This document shows, in pieces, positions 17,396-25,152 of a stretch of DNA of 64,000 bases (within the stretch, counting starts at the first letter, position 1; each line of letters begins with the position of its first letter). The notes beneath the pieces were generated by a model. The model worked only from the letters and a program-made list of their open reading frames with translations, did no database searches and had not been told where the DNA came from. This DNA is from Microbacterium salsuginis (GTDB lineage Bacteria; Actinomycetota; Actinomycetes; Actinomycetales; Microbacteriaceae). The stretch lies in assembly GCF_012524205.1 (NCBI RefSeq), contig NZ_JABACI010000004.1, forward strand, positions 186,001 through 250,000, written 5' to 3'. The position numbers were made by a program, and so were the translations under genes.

Positions 17396-18394
17396 ATGCC
17401 GATCATCGACAACGCCGTCTACGTCGACGGCAAGCGGATCACCAACCCGGGCAGCCTCGAGCAGACCTTCGAGTACATGCGCGCCCAGGGCGGGATGGCG
17501 TGGATCGGCCTGTTCCGCCCGACCCCCGAGGAAGTCGCGCAAGTCGCCGCGGAGTTCTCGCTGCATCCGCTCTCGGTCGAGGACGCCCTCAGCGGCCACC
17601 AGCGCGCGAAGCTGGAGCGCTACGGCGACATCCTGTTCGCCGTGCTGCGACCGGCGCGCTACATCGACGAGACCGAGACCGTCGAATTCGGCGAGTTGCA
17701 CGTGTTCGTCGGGCCCGACTTCGTCGTCACGATCCGGCACGCCGAGTCGCCCAACCTCGCGCGTGTGCGTCGCCGGCTCGAGGGTCAGCCCGAGCTGCTG
17801 GCGCGCGGACCCGAGGCCGTGCTCTACGCGATCCTCGACGAGGTCGTCGACGAGTACCACCCGGTCACGGAGGGCGTGCGGAACGACCTCGACGAGATCG
17901 AGGACGCCCTGTTCGGCGAGGCCGACAGCGGCCTGTCGCGCCGCATCTACGAGCTCTCGTCCGAGGTGATCTCGTTCCAGCGCGCCACCGAGCCGCTCAC
18001 CGGCATGCTCGAGTCCCTCCTGCACGGCGCCGACAAGTACGGCGTCGACATCGAGCTGCAGCGCTCACTGCGCGACGTGCTCGACCACGCGCTGCGCATC
18101 AACGAGCGCCTGTCGTCGTTCCGCGCGATCCTCGACAACGCGCTCACCGTCAACGCGACGCTCGTCACCCAGCGCCAGACCGAGACAGCCCTGACCCAGA
18201 ACGACCAGGTCAAGAAGATCTCAGGCTGGGCGGCGATCCTGTTCGGACCCACCCTCGTGGGCACGATCTACGGCATGAACTTCACGTACATGCCCGAGCT
18301 CGACTGGCCGTGGGGGTACCCGCTGGCGCTCGCGCTCATGGCCGCGACGTCGGTCACGCTGTACATCGTCTTCAAACGCCGCCACTGGCTCTGA
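17396..18394 (+). CDS. corA: CorA-family magnesium/divalent cation transporter
   Basis: 332 residues. A long cytoplasmic N-terminal domain with helices rich in charged residues is followed by two C-terminal membrane segments and the pore motif YGMNF in TIYGMNFTYMPELDWPWGYP. This is the hallmark of CorA channels for Mg2+, Co2+ and Ni2+. The first membrane helix is KISGWAAILFGPTLVGTIYG; the protein ends with a basic tail FKRRHWL. ATG 17396 was chosen because the family starts close to this point; an upstream start at 17333 has no ribosome site. Confidence 0.94.
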   Translation: MPIIDNAVYVDGKRITNPGSLEQTFEYMRAQGGMAWIGLFRPTPEEVAQVAAEFSLHPLSVEDALSGHQRAKLERYGDILFAVLRPARYIDETETVEFGELHVFVGPDFVVTIRHAESPNLARVRRRLEGQPELLARGPEAVLYAILDEVVDEYHPVTEGVRNDLDEIEDALFGEADSGLSRRIYELSSEVISFQRATEPLTGMLESLLHGADKYGVDIELQRSLRDVLDHALRINERLSSFRAILDNALTVNATLVTQRQTETALTQNDQVKKISGWAAILFGPTLVGTIYGMNFTYMPELDWPWGYPLALALMAATSVTLYIVFKRRHWL

Positions 18395-18438
18395 GCCGTG
18401 AGGGCCGGTCGGGTCCGCGGTGAGGCAGGATGGCATCG

Positions 18439-19359
18439 ATGACCGATCAGCCCGACGACGAACTGCGAGCGCTGCGCGAGCGCGCATACGGTCGCCACGC
18501 CGACATCCACGAGGACCCGGCGGCGATGGCGCGACTGCGCGAGCTCGAGGCGAGAGCGCGAGTCAGCGGGGCCACTCCCGAGAGCGAGCCGGTGGACGCC
18601 GCGGCCGGGACGGATGCCACCTCTCAGCTGACTGCGACGGCTCCGGCCCTGGATGGCACCGGCGCAACGCCCGCGTCGGCATCGTACGGGGCGGCTCCCG
18701 CCGTCTCCGTGCTCGCGACGCCCTTGCCGGCCGCTGCACAGACCACCACGCTCACCGCTCCGCCGGATGGTGCTCACCCTGATGCGGCTGAGGCCGTCGA
18801 CGCGACAGCGAGTCCCGCGGCTCCTTCGCCGGAGGCTCTCACGCCTGTCCGGCCGTGGTGGAGACGACGGATGCCGCTGCTCTGGGTGGGATCCCTCGCC
18901 GCCGCCGTGCTGCTCGGCGTCGGCCTGACGCTGGCGGTGCAGGAGCTGAGCAGCGGCACCGTCGCCGTGCTGCACGAGGACGCCGAGATGGAGTGGCCCT
19001 CCGAGATCGGGGGCTCGCGCACCGACGGCTCGCGGGGCTTCGATTCGTTCTACGGCCTGGCGGTCATCTCACAGCTGCAGCAGATGGGGCCCGCCGAAAC
19101 CGACGCCATGGAGTGCCTCTCGGTGTTCTCCGGCAGAGGCGACAGTCTGTTCTACGCCGGCGGGGCGTGCGGGACCGGACCCTTCCCCGCCACCGCGACC
19201 GCGATCGTCGGCGCGCAGTCGCCGGAAGAGCTCCGCGGCCGGTTCGCCGACGGCACCGTGCTGCAGTTCGTTCTCGATGGCGACGAGGTCCGCGTCTTCG
19301 CCGCGGCTCCGGCACCGGTGCCGGCCCTGGACGACGGCGATGAGCCGCGAACCGGATGA
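18439..19359 (+). CDS. Single-span membrane protein, paralogue 1
   Basis: 306 residues. The N-terminus (DDELRALRERAYGRHADIHEDPAAMARLRELEAR) is a charged helix motif also found in several actinobacterial proteins, followed by an Ala/Pro/Thr-rich stretch of 90 residues, one membrane helix (LLWVGSLAAAVLLGVGLTLAV) and a C-terminal domain outside with two cysteines that may pair. The next gene is a clear paralogue with the same order, ending FADGT.LQFVL in both. ATG 18439 is preferred over ATG 18430 because GAGGCAGG then sits at a better distance. Function unknown. Confidence 0.8.
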   Translation: MTDQPDDELRALRERAYGRHADIHEDPAAMARLRELEARARVSGATPESEPVDAAAGTDATSQLTATAPALDGTGATPASASYGAAPAVSVLATPLPAAAQTTTLTAPPDGAHPDAAEAVDATASPAAPSPEALTPVRPWWRRRMPLLWVGSLAAAVLLGVGLTLAVQELSSGTVAVLHEDAEMEWPSEIGGSRTDGSRGFDSFYGLAVISQLQQMGPAETDAMECLSVFSGRGDSLFYAGGACGTGPFPATATAIVGAQSPEELRGRFADGTVLQFVLDGDEVRVFAAAPAPVPALDDGDEPRTG

Positions 19360-20164
19360 CGAGCTGCGCGCGCTGCGCAAGCGCGCGTACGGTCGCGACG
19401 CCGACATCGACGGCGACCCCATCGCCCTGCGGCGTTTGCGTGAGCTCGAAGAGGAGGCGCACCGGCGGCTCCCCGACGGACCGGAGCCCGGCGAGCGCGC
19501 GGCGACCCCGGCAGACTCGGACGCCCCCGCGACCACGCCGGCCGCCGGCATCCGCTCCCCCGTCGACCCGCTGACGACGGAAGACGCCGCCGTGCTTGTT
19601 TCGGCGCAGGACGACGGGCCCGACTCCGCGCTCGTCGATCCTGCCGCCGAACGCGCCGACGGCGTCGCGGAACCTGTCGATGGCGCAGGCGAGTCTGCGA
19701 AGTCTTCGAGTCCGGCCTGGTGGCGCCGCCGGTCGACGCTGCTGTGGAGCGCCGCGGTCGTCGGGGCACTGGTCGTCGGCGCTGCCGCCGCGCTGTGGGT
19801 GAGCCAGCAGCAGGGCCGCGTCGCGGTGCTGCAGCAGGCCGACGTCGAGGACTGGCCACGCAACGTCGTCGGTGAACCGCCGGACGGCTCGCGACTGTTC
19901 GAGGACTTCCTCGGGCTGACGGTCGTCATCATGCCGCAGTCATTCGGCGGGGGCGACGAGACCGAGTGCCTCTACGTCCTGGAATCAGGCGGGCAGGGGT
20001 TCATGTCGACGATCGGCTGCTCGGCGGGCGGCTTCCCCGCTACCGCAGCCCTGGCTGTCACCGCGCGTGCCCCCGACGAGCTCCGCGAGCGGTTCGCCGA
20101 CGGCACGGCACTGCAGTTCGTGCTGACGGATTCGCAGGTGCACGTGTACGCCGACGAGCCGTGA
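19340..20164 (+). CDS. Single-span membrane protein, paralogue 2
   Basis: 274 residues from ATG 19340, overlapping the end of paralogue 1 by 20 bp. The same layout recurs: DDELRALRKRAYGRDADIDGDP motif, disordered middle, one membrane helix (LLWSAAVVGALVVGAAAALWV), then an outer domain with ECLYVLESGG and STIGCSAGGFPATAALAVTA. The N-terminal 30 residues and the C-terminal 30 are the most similar to its neighbour; the linker has diverged freely. This pattern indicates an old tandem duplication. Function unknown; perhaps a sensor or cell-envelope component. Confidence 0.8.
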   Translation: MSREPDDELRALRKRAYGRDADIDGDPIALRRLRELEEEAHRRLPDGPEPGERAATPADSDAPATTPAAGIRSPVDPLTTEDAAVLVSAQDDGPDSALVDPAAERADGVAEPVDGAGESAKSSSPAWWRRRSTLLWSAAVVGALVVGAAAALWVSQQQGRVAVLQQADVEDWPRNVVGEPPDGSRLFEDFLGLTVVIMPQSFGGGDETECLYVLESGGQGFMSTIGCSAGGFPATAALAVTARAPDELRERFADGTALQFVLTDSQVHVYADEP

Positions 20165-20168
20165 GCGC

Positions 20169-20774
20169 TCAGGCGCCGCGGCTCCCGGCATCCGATGCGC
20201 TCACGTCGGTGCGGTGGAAGTTCTGGAACGAACGGGATGCCGTCGGCCCGCGCTGCCCCTGATACCGGTTGCCGTACGGGCCGGAGCCATAGGGGTTCTC
20301 GGTCGGCGACGACAGCCGGAAGTAGCAGACCTGGCCGATCTTCATGCCGGGCCACAGCTTGATGGGCAGGGTCGCGACGTTGGAGAGCTCGAGCGTCACG
20401 TGTCCCGAGAAGCCGGGGTCGATGAAGCCGGCCGTCGAGTGCGTGAGCAGTCCGAGCCGGCCGAGCGACGACTTGCCCTCGAGGCGGGCCGCGACGTCAT
20501 CGGGCAGCGAGATCAACTCGAACGTCGACCCGAGCGCGAACTCGCCGGGGTGGAGGATGAACGGCTCGCCCGGATCCACCTCGATGAGGCGCGTGAGCTC
20601 GGGCTGATCCTCGGCGGGATCGATGAACGGATACTTGTGGTTGTCGAACAGCCGGAAGTAGCGGTCGAGCCGGACGTCGACGCTCGATGGCTGCACCATC
20701 GCCGGATCCCACGGGTCGAGCCCGATGCGTCCCGCGTCGATCTCGAGCCGGATGTCGCGGTCACTGAGCAGCAC
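20169..20774 (-). CDS. dcd: dCTP deaminase (dUMP-forming type)
   Basis: 201 residues of the trimeric dUTPase fold. Motifs include [39 protein letters not shown] and [16 protein letters not shown]. It converts dCTP to dUMP or dUTP for thymidylate synthesis. The extended C-terminus with [13 protein letters not shown] is what I expect of the bifunctional actinobacterial enzymes, but the bifunctional call is inference from family. It ends 4 bp from the stop of the upstream convergent gene. Confidence 0.95.
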   Translation of the reverse strand: MLLSDRDIRLEIDAGRIGLDPWDPAMVQPSSVDVRLDRYFRLFDNHKYPFIDPAEDQPELTRLIEVDPGEPFILHPGEFALGSTFELISLPDDVAARLEGKSSLGRLGLLTHSTAGFIDPGFSGHVTLELSNVATLPIKLWPGMKIGQVCYFRLSSPTENPYGSGPYGNRYQGQRGPTASRSFQNFHRTDVSASDAGSRGA

Positions 20775-20828
20775 GCAGCCAGCCTATCGGGGCGGTCGTT
20801 CTCGTTCGCCGGTCGACGTCACACGCCG

Positions 20829-21341
20829 TCAGCCGGCCTGGTCAGCAGCGCGTGGTCCTTCGCCGATCTCGACCATTTCTGCCAGGGCAGCGGTGACCGA
20901 GCCCCACCCGTCGAAGAAGCCCAGCTCTTCATGCCGATCACGGTCCGCGGGGTCGGCGTGACGTACGATCACGCGGTAGTCCGTCCCTTCGGGATGCTCC
21001 CCGAGGATGATCTCGGCGGTCATCGGCACAGGGCTGGGGCTGGCGGGCCGCCACGAGCTCGTCACGGCGTTGGTGAACACCAGCCGCTGCGCGGGTTCGA
21101 CGACCAGGAAGATCCCGTCCGTGTGTGGCAGAAACTCGCCGTCGTCGTCGCGCATCGTGGTGACGAATCCGCCGCCGGGGCGCACATCGAGCTGTTCGGC
21201 GCGCGCTTGCGTGGGCGCCGGGACCCACCAGCGCTCCAGCTCCGCGGGATCGGTCCACGCGCGCCAGATCGCCTCGGGCGAGGCCCGGATGACTCTCTGC
21301 AGGGTCAGGTCGAGGGTCGGATCGATTGCTATCGCGGTCAT
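20829..21341 (-). CDS. SRPBCC (AHSA1/START-like) ligand-binding protein
   Basis: 170 residues. The typical pattern VIRASPEAIWRAWTDPAELERWWVP, then GGGFVTTMRDDDG, and the C-terminal helix EELGFFDGWGSVTAALAEMV give the AHSA1-type hydrophobic-cavity fold. Its partner is the ArsR regulator just upstream: the two overlap by one base (TGATG), the classic ArsR-SRPBCC two-gene operon of actinobacteria. The ligand is unknown. ATG 21341 was chosen because of this overlap and the family start; open frame upstream lies inside the regulator. Confidence 0.88.
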   Translation of the reverse strand: MTAIAIDPTLDLTLQRVIRASPEAIWRAWTDPAELERWWVPAPTQARAEQLDVRPGGGFVTTMRDDDGEFLPHTDGIFLVVEPAQRLVFTNAVTSSWRPASPSPVPMTAEIILGEHPEGTDYRVIVRHADPADRDRHEELGFFDGWGSVTAALAEMVEIGEGPRAADQAG

Positions 21342-21670
21342 CAGTTCACTTTCGGATCGGTGACGGATCGTTCGAGACGGTCGGTGCGCGACTCCCACAG
21401 CGTGCGCTGCTCCGCGAGCCAGTCGTCCAGCACCGCAAGCCGTTCGCGGTTCAGGGCACACGTGCGGACCCGGCCGAGCTTGCGCGTTCGAATCAGCCCG
21501 CTCGTCTCGAGGGCACGCACGTGCTTCATGAACGACGGAAGCGTCATCCCGAAAGGACGCGACAACTCTCCGACGCTCGCAGGGCCTTGTCCAAGGCGAC
21601 GGACGACTTCGCGGCGAGTCGGGTCGGCGAGAGCTTCGAAGACTCGATTCAGCGCATCATGGTTAGCCAC
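21341..21670 (-). CDS. ArsR-family transcriptional regulator
   Basis: 109 residues with the winged-helix layout: LNRVFEALADPTRREVVRRLGQGPASVGELSRPFGMTLPSFMKHVRALETSGLIRTRKLGRVRTCALN. There is no cysteine metal site, so it belongs to the non-metal subgroup linked with SRPBCC proteins. The protein should repress its own operon through the inverted repeat at 21694-21717. The promoter seen on the minus strand (TTGCGC, 16 bp, TAATAC) overlaps that repeat. Confidence 0.92.
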   Translation of the reverse strand: MANHDALNRVFEALADPTRREVVRRLGQGPASVGELSRPFGMTLPSFMKHVRALETSGLIRTRKLGRVRTCALNRERLAVLDDWLAEQRTLWESRTDRLERSVTDPKVN

Positions 21671-21693
21671 GAGGGAAAGTATTACAGCTCACG

Positions 21694-21717
21694 ACACTTA
21701 GCGCAACGGCTAAGTGT
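21694..21717 (-). promoter_or_regulatory. Operator of the ArsR/SRPBCC operon
   Basis: Perfect 9-bp arms ACACTTAGC and GCTAAGTGT separated by GCAACG, 24 bp upstream of the regulator start. It covers the likely -35 element (TTGCGC) of a minus-strand promoter whose -10 is TAATAC. Strong candidate ArsR autoregulatory site. Confidence 0.75.
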
Positions 21718-21882
21718 TGGAATGAGCCCTCTCGAGCGCGACGTGGGCACTCGAACACGCTCGGGCCGAGCGGTACTTGCTATGCTGGCGCGTGGCGCTC
21801 CGTCAGGAATGCCACGAAATGTGAACACCGATGTGTACACCCGGCCTCGGTCGGCGGCGATCGAGCCGCCTCTCCAGGCCGC

Positions 21883-21956
21883 GGGGCTGTAGTTCAATGG
21901 CAGAACTTCTGCTTCCCAAGCAGACAGCGCGGGTTCGATTCCCGTCAGCCCCTCCA
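21883..21956 (+). tRNA. tRNA-Gly (anticodon CCC)
   Basis: A full cloverleaf can be drawn: acceptor GGGGCTG/CAGCCCC, D stem GTTC/GAAC, anticodon stem TCTGC/GCAGA with loop TTCCCAA (anticodon CCC), T arm GCGGG-TTCGATT-CCCGT and discriminator T. CCA is encoded in the DNA (21954-21956). The final A is also the first base of the ATG of the following gene. Confidence 0.95.
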
Positions 21957-24112
21957 TGTCCCGCTCAGTCGCCGCCCATGAGTTCTCACCGTGGGATTTC
22001 TGGCGCGACGCCGACGACGAGGCGCGTGAAGCGCAGCTGGAGTGGCAGCAGTCCGTCCGTGCCGGCAAGAGCGACCACGAGTTCGGCGTGCAGTGCTTCC
22101 TGTCCGAGCTCGCGTCGATCGACAACGACGTGCTGCTCCTGGGCGACCGCACGTATGTCGCCGCCGGTGCGTATCTGACCGGCGACCTCCGCGCCGGCGC
22201 CGACTGCAGCATCAATCCGTACACCGTGATCCGCGGTCGGGTCGAACTCGGCGACGGCGTGCGCATCGGCGCGCACACGTCGATCCTCGGCTTCAACCAC
22301 TCGATGGAGCCGGGATCCCCCGTCTTCCAGCAGCCGCTCACCTCACAGGGCATCGTCATCGGCGACGATGTCTGGATCGGCTCGCACGTCGTCATCCTCG
22401 ACGGCGTGCGCGTGGGCTCCCACGCGGTGCTCGCGGCCAGCGCCGTGGTCACCAAGGACGTGCCCGAGGGCGCGATCGTCGGAGGGAACCCCGCGAAGTT
22501 CATCCGCTGGCGCGTCGAGCCCGACGACACCGGCGTCGCACCCGACGCAGCCGCCGAGGCGGCCGCACGTGCGCTCGACGGCGATCGCGATGACCGGCAC
22601 GGGACGGATGCTGCGGCCTCTGGTCCGATCGCGAACCGCGCCGATCGGCGCCCCGCGCCTGCGTCGGAGGCTGAGGGTGAGCCGCAATCTGCACCTGCGT
22701 CTGAGCCGGCGCCCGAGCCGCGGGCCGGTGTGAGCGCCGGCTCGGCGATACGTGAGCCGCGGGTCGATGTGAGCGGGGGCGCGGCGGTACGTGAGCCGCG
22801 GGTCGATGTGGGCTCCGCCCCGACGGAGCCCCGGCCCGAGCCGGGGGTCGATGTGAGCGCCGCCGCGGCGGTACGTGAGCCGCGGGTCGATGTGGGCTCC
22901 GCCCCGACGGAGCCCCGGCCCGAGCCGGGGGTCGATCTGAGCGGGGGCGCGACGCAGCCGTCGACCGGATCCGACGCCCGATCCGAGGGACGCCGCTCGA
23001 CGTGGGGAGACGCCGCATCCGCCTCGGACGCCGTCGCCGGCCTCGCGGAGCGCGTCGCGGGTTTCGCACAGCAGGCGCGGGCCCAGGCATCCGTCATCCT
23101 CGATCGCGCATGGCGCGACGACCTCGGGCTCTTCACCGACCGGCCCGGCGTCGATCCCACCGTTCGCGCGCAATGCGACGCCGTCGAGATCGCCGACCTC
23201 CTGCTCGGCACGGCGCCGACACAGGCACCCGCAGAGGTGCAGATCGCGCGTCTGCACGCATGGCAGGATGCCGCGACCGGCGCCGTCGCGCCCCTCGACG
23301 CCTCGGGGGCACAGGTGGCCGGCGTGGGCTTCTCGAACGACGACGCCGCCTACCACGTGCTCAGCGCGGGGTATGCGCTGGACCTGCTCGGATCGGCATT
23401 CCCGGCTCCTCTCACGTGGGTGACCGCGGCGACCCCCGGACGGGTGATCGACTTCTGCGAGAGCCTGCCATGGGGCTCCGACGCCTGGGGCGCCGGGCAT
23501 CACGTCGACGGCTTCGGCACCGCGCTGCTGTGGACACGTCGTGCGGGGCATCCGATTCCCGCCGGTGTGGAGGAGGCGCTGTTCGGGTGGCTCCTCACCC
23601 ACGCCGACCCGCAGAGCGGCATGTGGGGTGCCCCGAGCCCGACGGAAGGGCTGCTCCCCGTCGTGAACGGGTTCTATCGCGCGACGCGAGGCACGTTCGC
23701 GCAGTTCGGGATGCCGCTCCCCTACCCCGAACGGGTCATCGACACCGTGCTGCGTCACGCGCGCGACCCGCGCTGGTTCTCGCCCGGCGCCCGCAACGCG
23801 TGCAACGTGCTCGATATCGCGCATCCGCTGTGGCTGACCCGCGCGACCGGATATCGGGGCGACGAGGTACGGGAACTCGCGGGACGCCTGCTCTCGGATG
23901 CGCTGACGACCTGGGCGCCCGGCGCCGGCTTCTCCTTCCGCGAGCCGAGCGCCGCCGCGCACGGCTTGACCGAGACCGAGCCCGGACTGCAGGGCACCGA
24001 GATGTGGCTCGCCATCCTCTGGTACCTCGCCGACCTCGCGGGCGTCTCGGATGCTCTCGGCTACCGCCCGCGAGGCGTGCACCGGCCGGAGCCGGCCTCG
24101 GCCCTGCGGTAG
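21956..24112 (+). CDS. Left-handed beta-helix acyltransferase fused to an alpha-barrel-like domain
   Basis: 718 residues in three parts. Residues 1-190 form a hexapeptide-repeat transferase (LLGDRTYVAAGAYLTGDLRAGADCSINPYTVIRGRVELGDGVRIG, GIVIGDDVWIGSHVVILDGVRVGSHAVLAAS, VVGGNPAKFIRWR) like sugar O-acetyltransferases. Residues 190-350 are a disordered linker with in-frame repeats of EPRVDV. Residues 360-718 are helical (DDLGLFTDRPGVDP, FSNDDAAYHVLSAGYALDLLG, WGAGHHVDGFGTALLWTRRAG, TEPGLQGTEMWLAILWYLADL), resembling an alpha/alpha toroid found in prenyltransferases and glycan enzymes. Substrate unknown. The start ATG 21956 begins on the last base of the tRNA; no other start precedes the conserved part. 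Confidence 0.83.
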   Translation: MSRSVAAHEFSPWDFWRDADDEAREAQLEWQQSVRAGKSDHEFGVQCFLSELASIDNDVLLLGDRTYVAAGAYLTGDLRAGADCSINPYTVIRGRVELGDGVRIGAHTSILGFNHSMEPGSPVFQQPLTSQGIVIGDDVWIGSHVVILDGVRVGSHAVLAASAVVTKDVPEGAIVGGNPAKFIRWRVEPDDTGVAPDAAAEAAARALDGDRDDRHGTDAAASGPIANRADRRPAPASEAEGEPQSAPASEPAPEPRAGVSAGSAIREPRVDVSGGAAVREPRVDVGSAPTEPRPEPGVDVSAAAAVREPRVDVGSAPTEPRPEPGVDLSGGATQPSTGSDARSEGRRSTWGDAASASDAVAGLAERVAGFAQQARAQASVILDRAWRDDLGLFTDRPGVDPTVRAQCDAVEIADLLLGTAPTQAPAEVQIARLHAWQDAATGAVAPLDASGAQVAGVGFSNDDAAYHVLSAGYALDLLGSAFPAPLTWVTAATPGRVIDFCESLPWGSDAWGAGHHVDGFGTALLWTRRAGHPIPAGVEEALFGWLLTHADPQSGMWGAPSPTEGLLPVVNGFYRATRGTFAQFGMPLPYPERVIDTVLRHARDPRWFSPGARNACNVLDIAHPLWLTRATGYRGDEVRELAGRLLSDALTTWAPGAGFSFREPSAAAHGLTETEPGLQGTEMWLAILWYLADLAGVSDALGYRPRGVHRPEPASALR
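22745..22948 (+). repeat. 84-bp in-frame tandem repeats in the acyltransferase linker
   Basis: Two nearly identical 84-bp units (22781-22864 and 22865-22948), each coding 28 residues around AVREPRVDVGSAPTEPRPEP, preceded by a partial 36-bp unit at 22745-22780. They differ by only a few bases, so the duplication or gene conversion is recent. Being a multiple of three, they change linker length without a frameshift. Confidence 0.85.
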
Positions 24113-24168
24113 CTCCGACGAATGCCTCACGTGGTGCTCGTTACACTGCGGGCAGGAGCCGTGCCGCT

Positions 24169-24498
24169 GTGAAACGCCGCGAGTGGGTGCTGCTCGGCGC
24201 CGTGACGGGCGCGGTGCTCCTCGCGCTGGCCTGGGCGGCGCGGATGCCGGCCGTGTGCGCGGCCGCGCTGCCATGCAGCCACGACTCGCGGCTGCTCCCT
24301 GCCATGCTGGGCGCGATCGTGGTGGCTCTCCTCGCGATCGCGACCGCTGTGCTCGCTCACGCCAGCCGGGAGCGGGTGACGGAGGGCGTGCGGCGGAGCG
24401 AAGGGCTCGTCGCGCTCGGCGTGACGGTCATCGCCGTTGTGGGCGTGGCGTCCGTCGCCGCCACACTCTTCAGCGCGGGATTCGCGTTGCGCCTCTGA
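24169..24498 (+). CDS. Small three-span membrane protein
   Basis: 109 residues from GTG 24169, with GCAGGAG about 12 bases upstream. Three hydrophobic segments are visible: EWVLLGAVTGAVLLALAWAA, LLPAMLGAIVVALLAIATAVLA and LVALGVTVIAVVGVASVAAT, with a short loop containing two cysteines (VCAAALPCSHDS) between the first two. No family recognised. It lies 56 bp after the acyltransferase fusion gene and may share its transcript. Confidence 0.65.
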   Translation: MKRREWVLLGAVTGAVLLALAWAARMPAVCAAALPCSHDSRLLPAMLGAIVVALLAIATAVLAHASRERVTEGVRRSEGLVALGVTVIAVVGVASVAATLFSAGFALRL

Positions 24499-24542
24499 CG
24501 CGGAGCGACGGGCTCGGTCTCATCGGACCCCGCGAAAACTAC

Positions 24543-25001
24543 TCACCACTCCTCCGGGATGCCGCCTCCGGGCGCCGCGGGAACCACACCTTGAAGCGGT
24601 GTGATCGCCTGCCAGCCTCCCTCCGACCCGGTCAGGAGGACGATGGAACTCTCGTGTTCGAGGGCGACTTCGAACGGGTCCGACCCGAAGTACGGCTCAT
24701 TCGGACCGCAGTTCTCCGGCGGGGAGACAACCTCGATCCGCTCGGGGCCATCGCCGGAGATCCAGTCCTCCACCTCAACGGACCACACGTTCGCGTCGGT
24801 GCCGAACATGGGAGTCGTACGCACCTTCCCGCGGACGCCGCCCTCGACGACCGCATCTGCGTCCGCGGCGGCTTCGCGAGGGGTGTCGTATGCGGCCCAG
24901 CCGGGGCATCCCGCGCTCTGGACGCATCCGGTCAGCGGTGCTGCCGCGAACCCGAGCGCGAGCGCGGCCGCAGCCCGAGCGGTCCTTCGCCGAGAGGACA
25001 A
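24543..25001 (-). CDS. Small lipoprotein of unknown function
   Basis: 152 residues. The N-terminus SSRRRTARAAAALALGFAAAPLTGC is a lipoprotein signal with lipobox LTGC; a possible disulfide follows (GCVQSAGCPGW). Mature part: DADAVVEGGVRGKVRTTPMFGTDANVWSVEVEDWISGDGPERIEVVSPPENCG, the pattern of small actinobacterial envelope proteins that bind or protect unknown ligands. The start is a TTG at 25001, needed to keep the signal peptide whole. No ribosome site is visible, so the start may be leaderless or wrong. It converges with the small membrane protein gene. Confidence 0.7.
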   Translation of the reverse strand: MSSRRRTARAAAALALGFAAAPLTGCVQSAGCPGWAAYDTPREAAADADAVVEGGVRGKVRTTPMFGTDANVWSVEVEDWISGDGPERIEVVSPPENCGPNEPYFGSDPFEVALEHESSIVLLTGSEGGWQAITPLQGVVPAAPGGGIPEEW

Positions 25002-25152
25002 GAGGAGTATGGATGACGCCTGATCCGCCGCGATAGCCGGAAAGCGAGGCGCGGAGTGCCGGGCTCGAACCGTTCCCTATTCGTGATATGCCACGGCCGC
25101 ATGGCGCCTTCTGCGGGTCAGGAATGTCGGAGGAGGTTCGTATCTTTGTTCT

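Noticed and set aside
21883..21956. tRNA as integration site of a genomic island
   Set aside because: No integrase and no repeat of the tRNA 3' end were found in the window.
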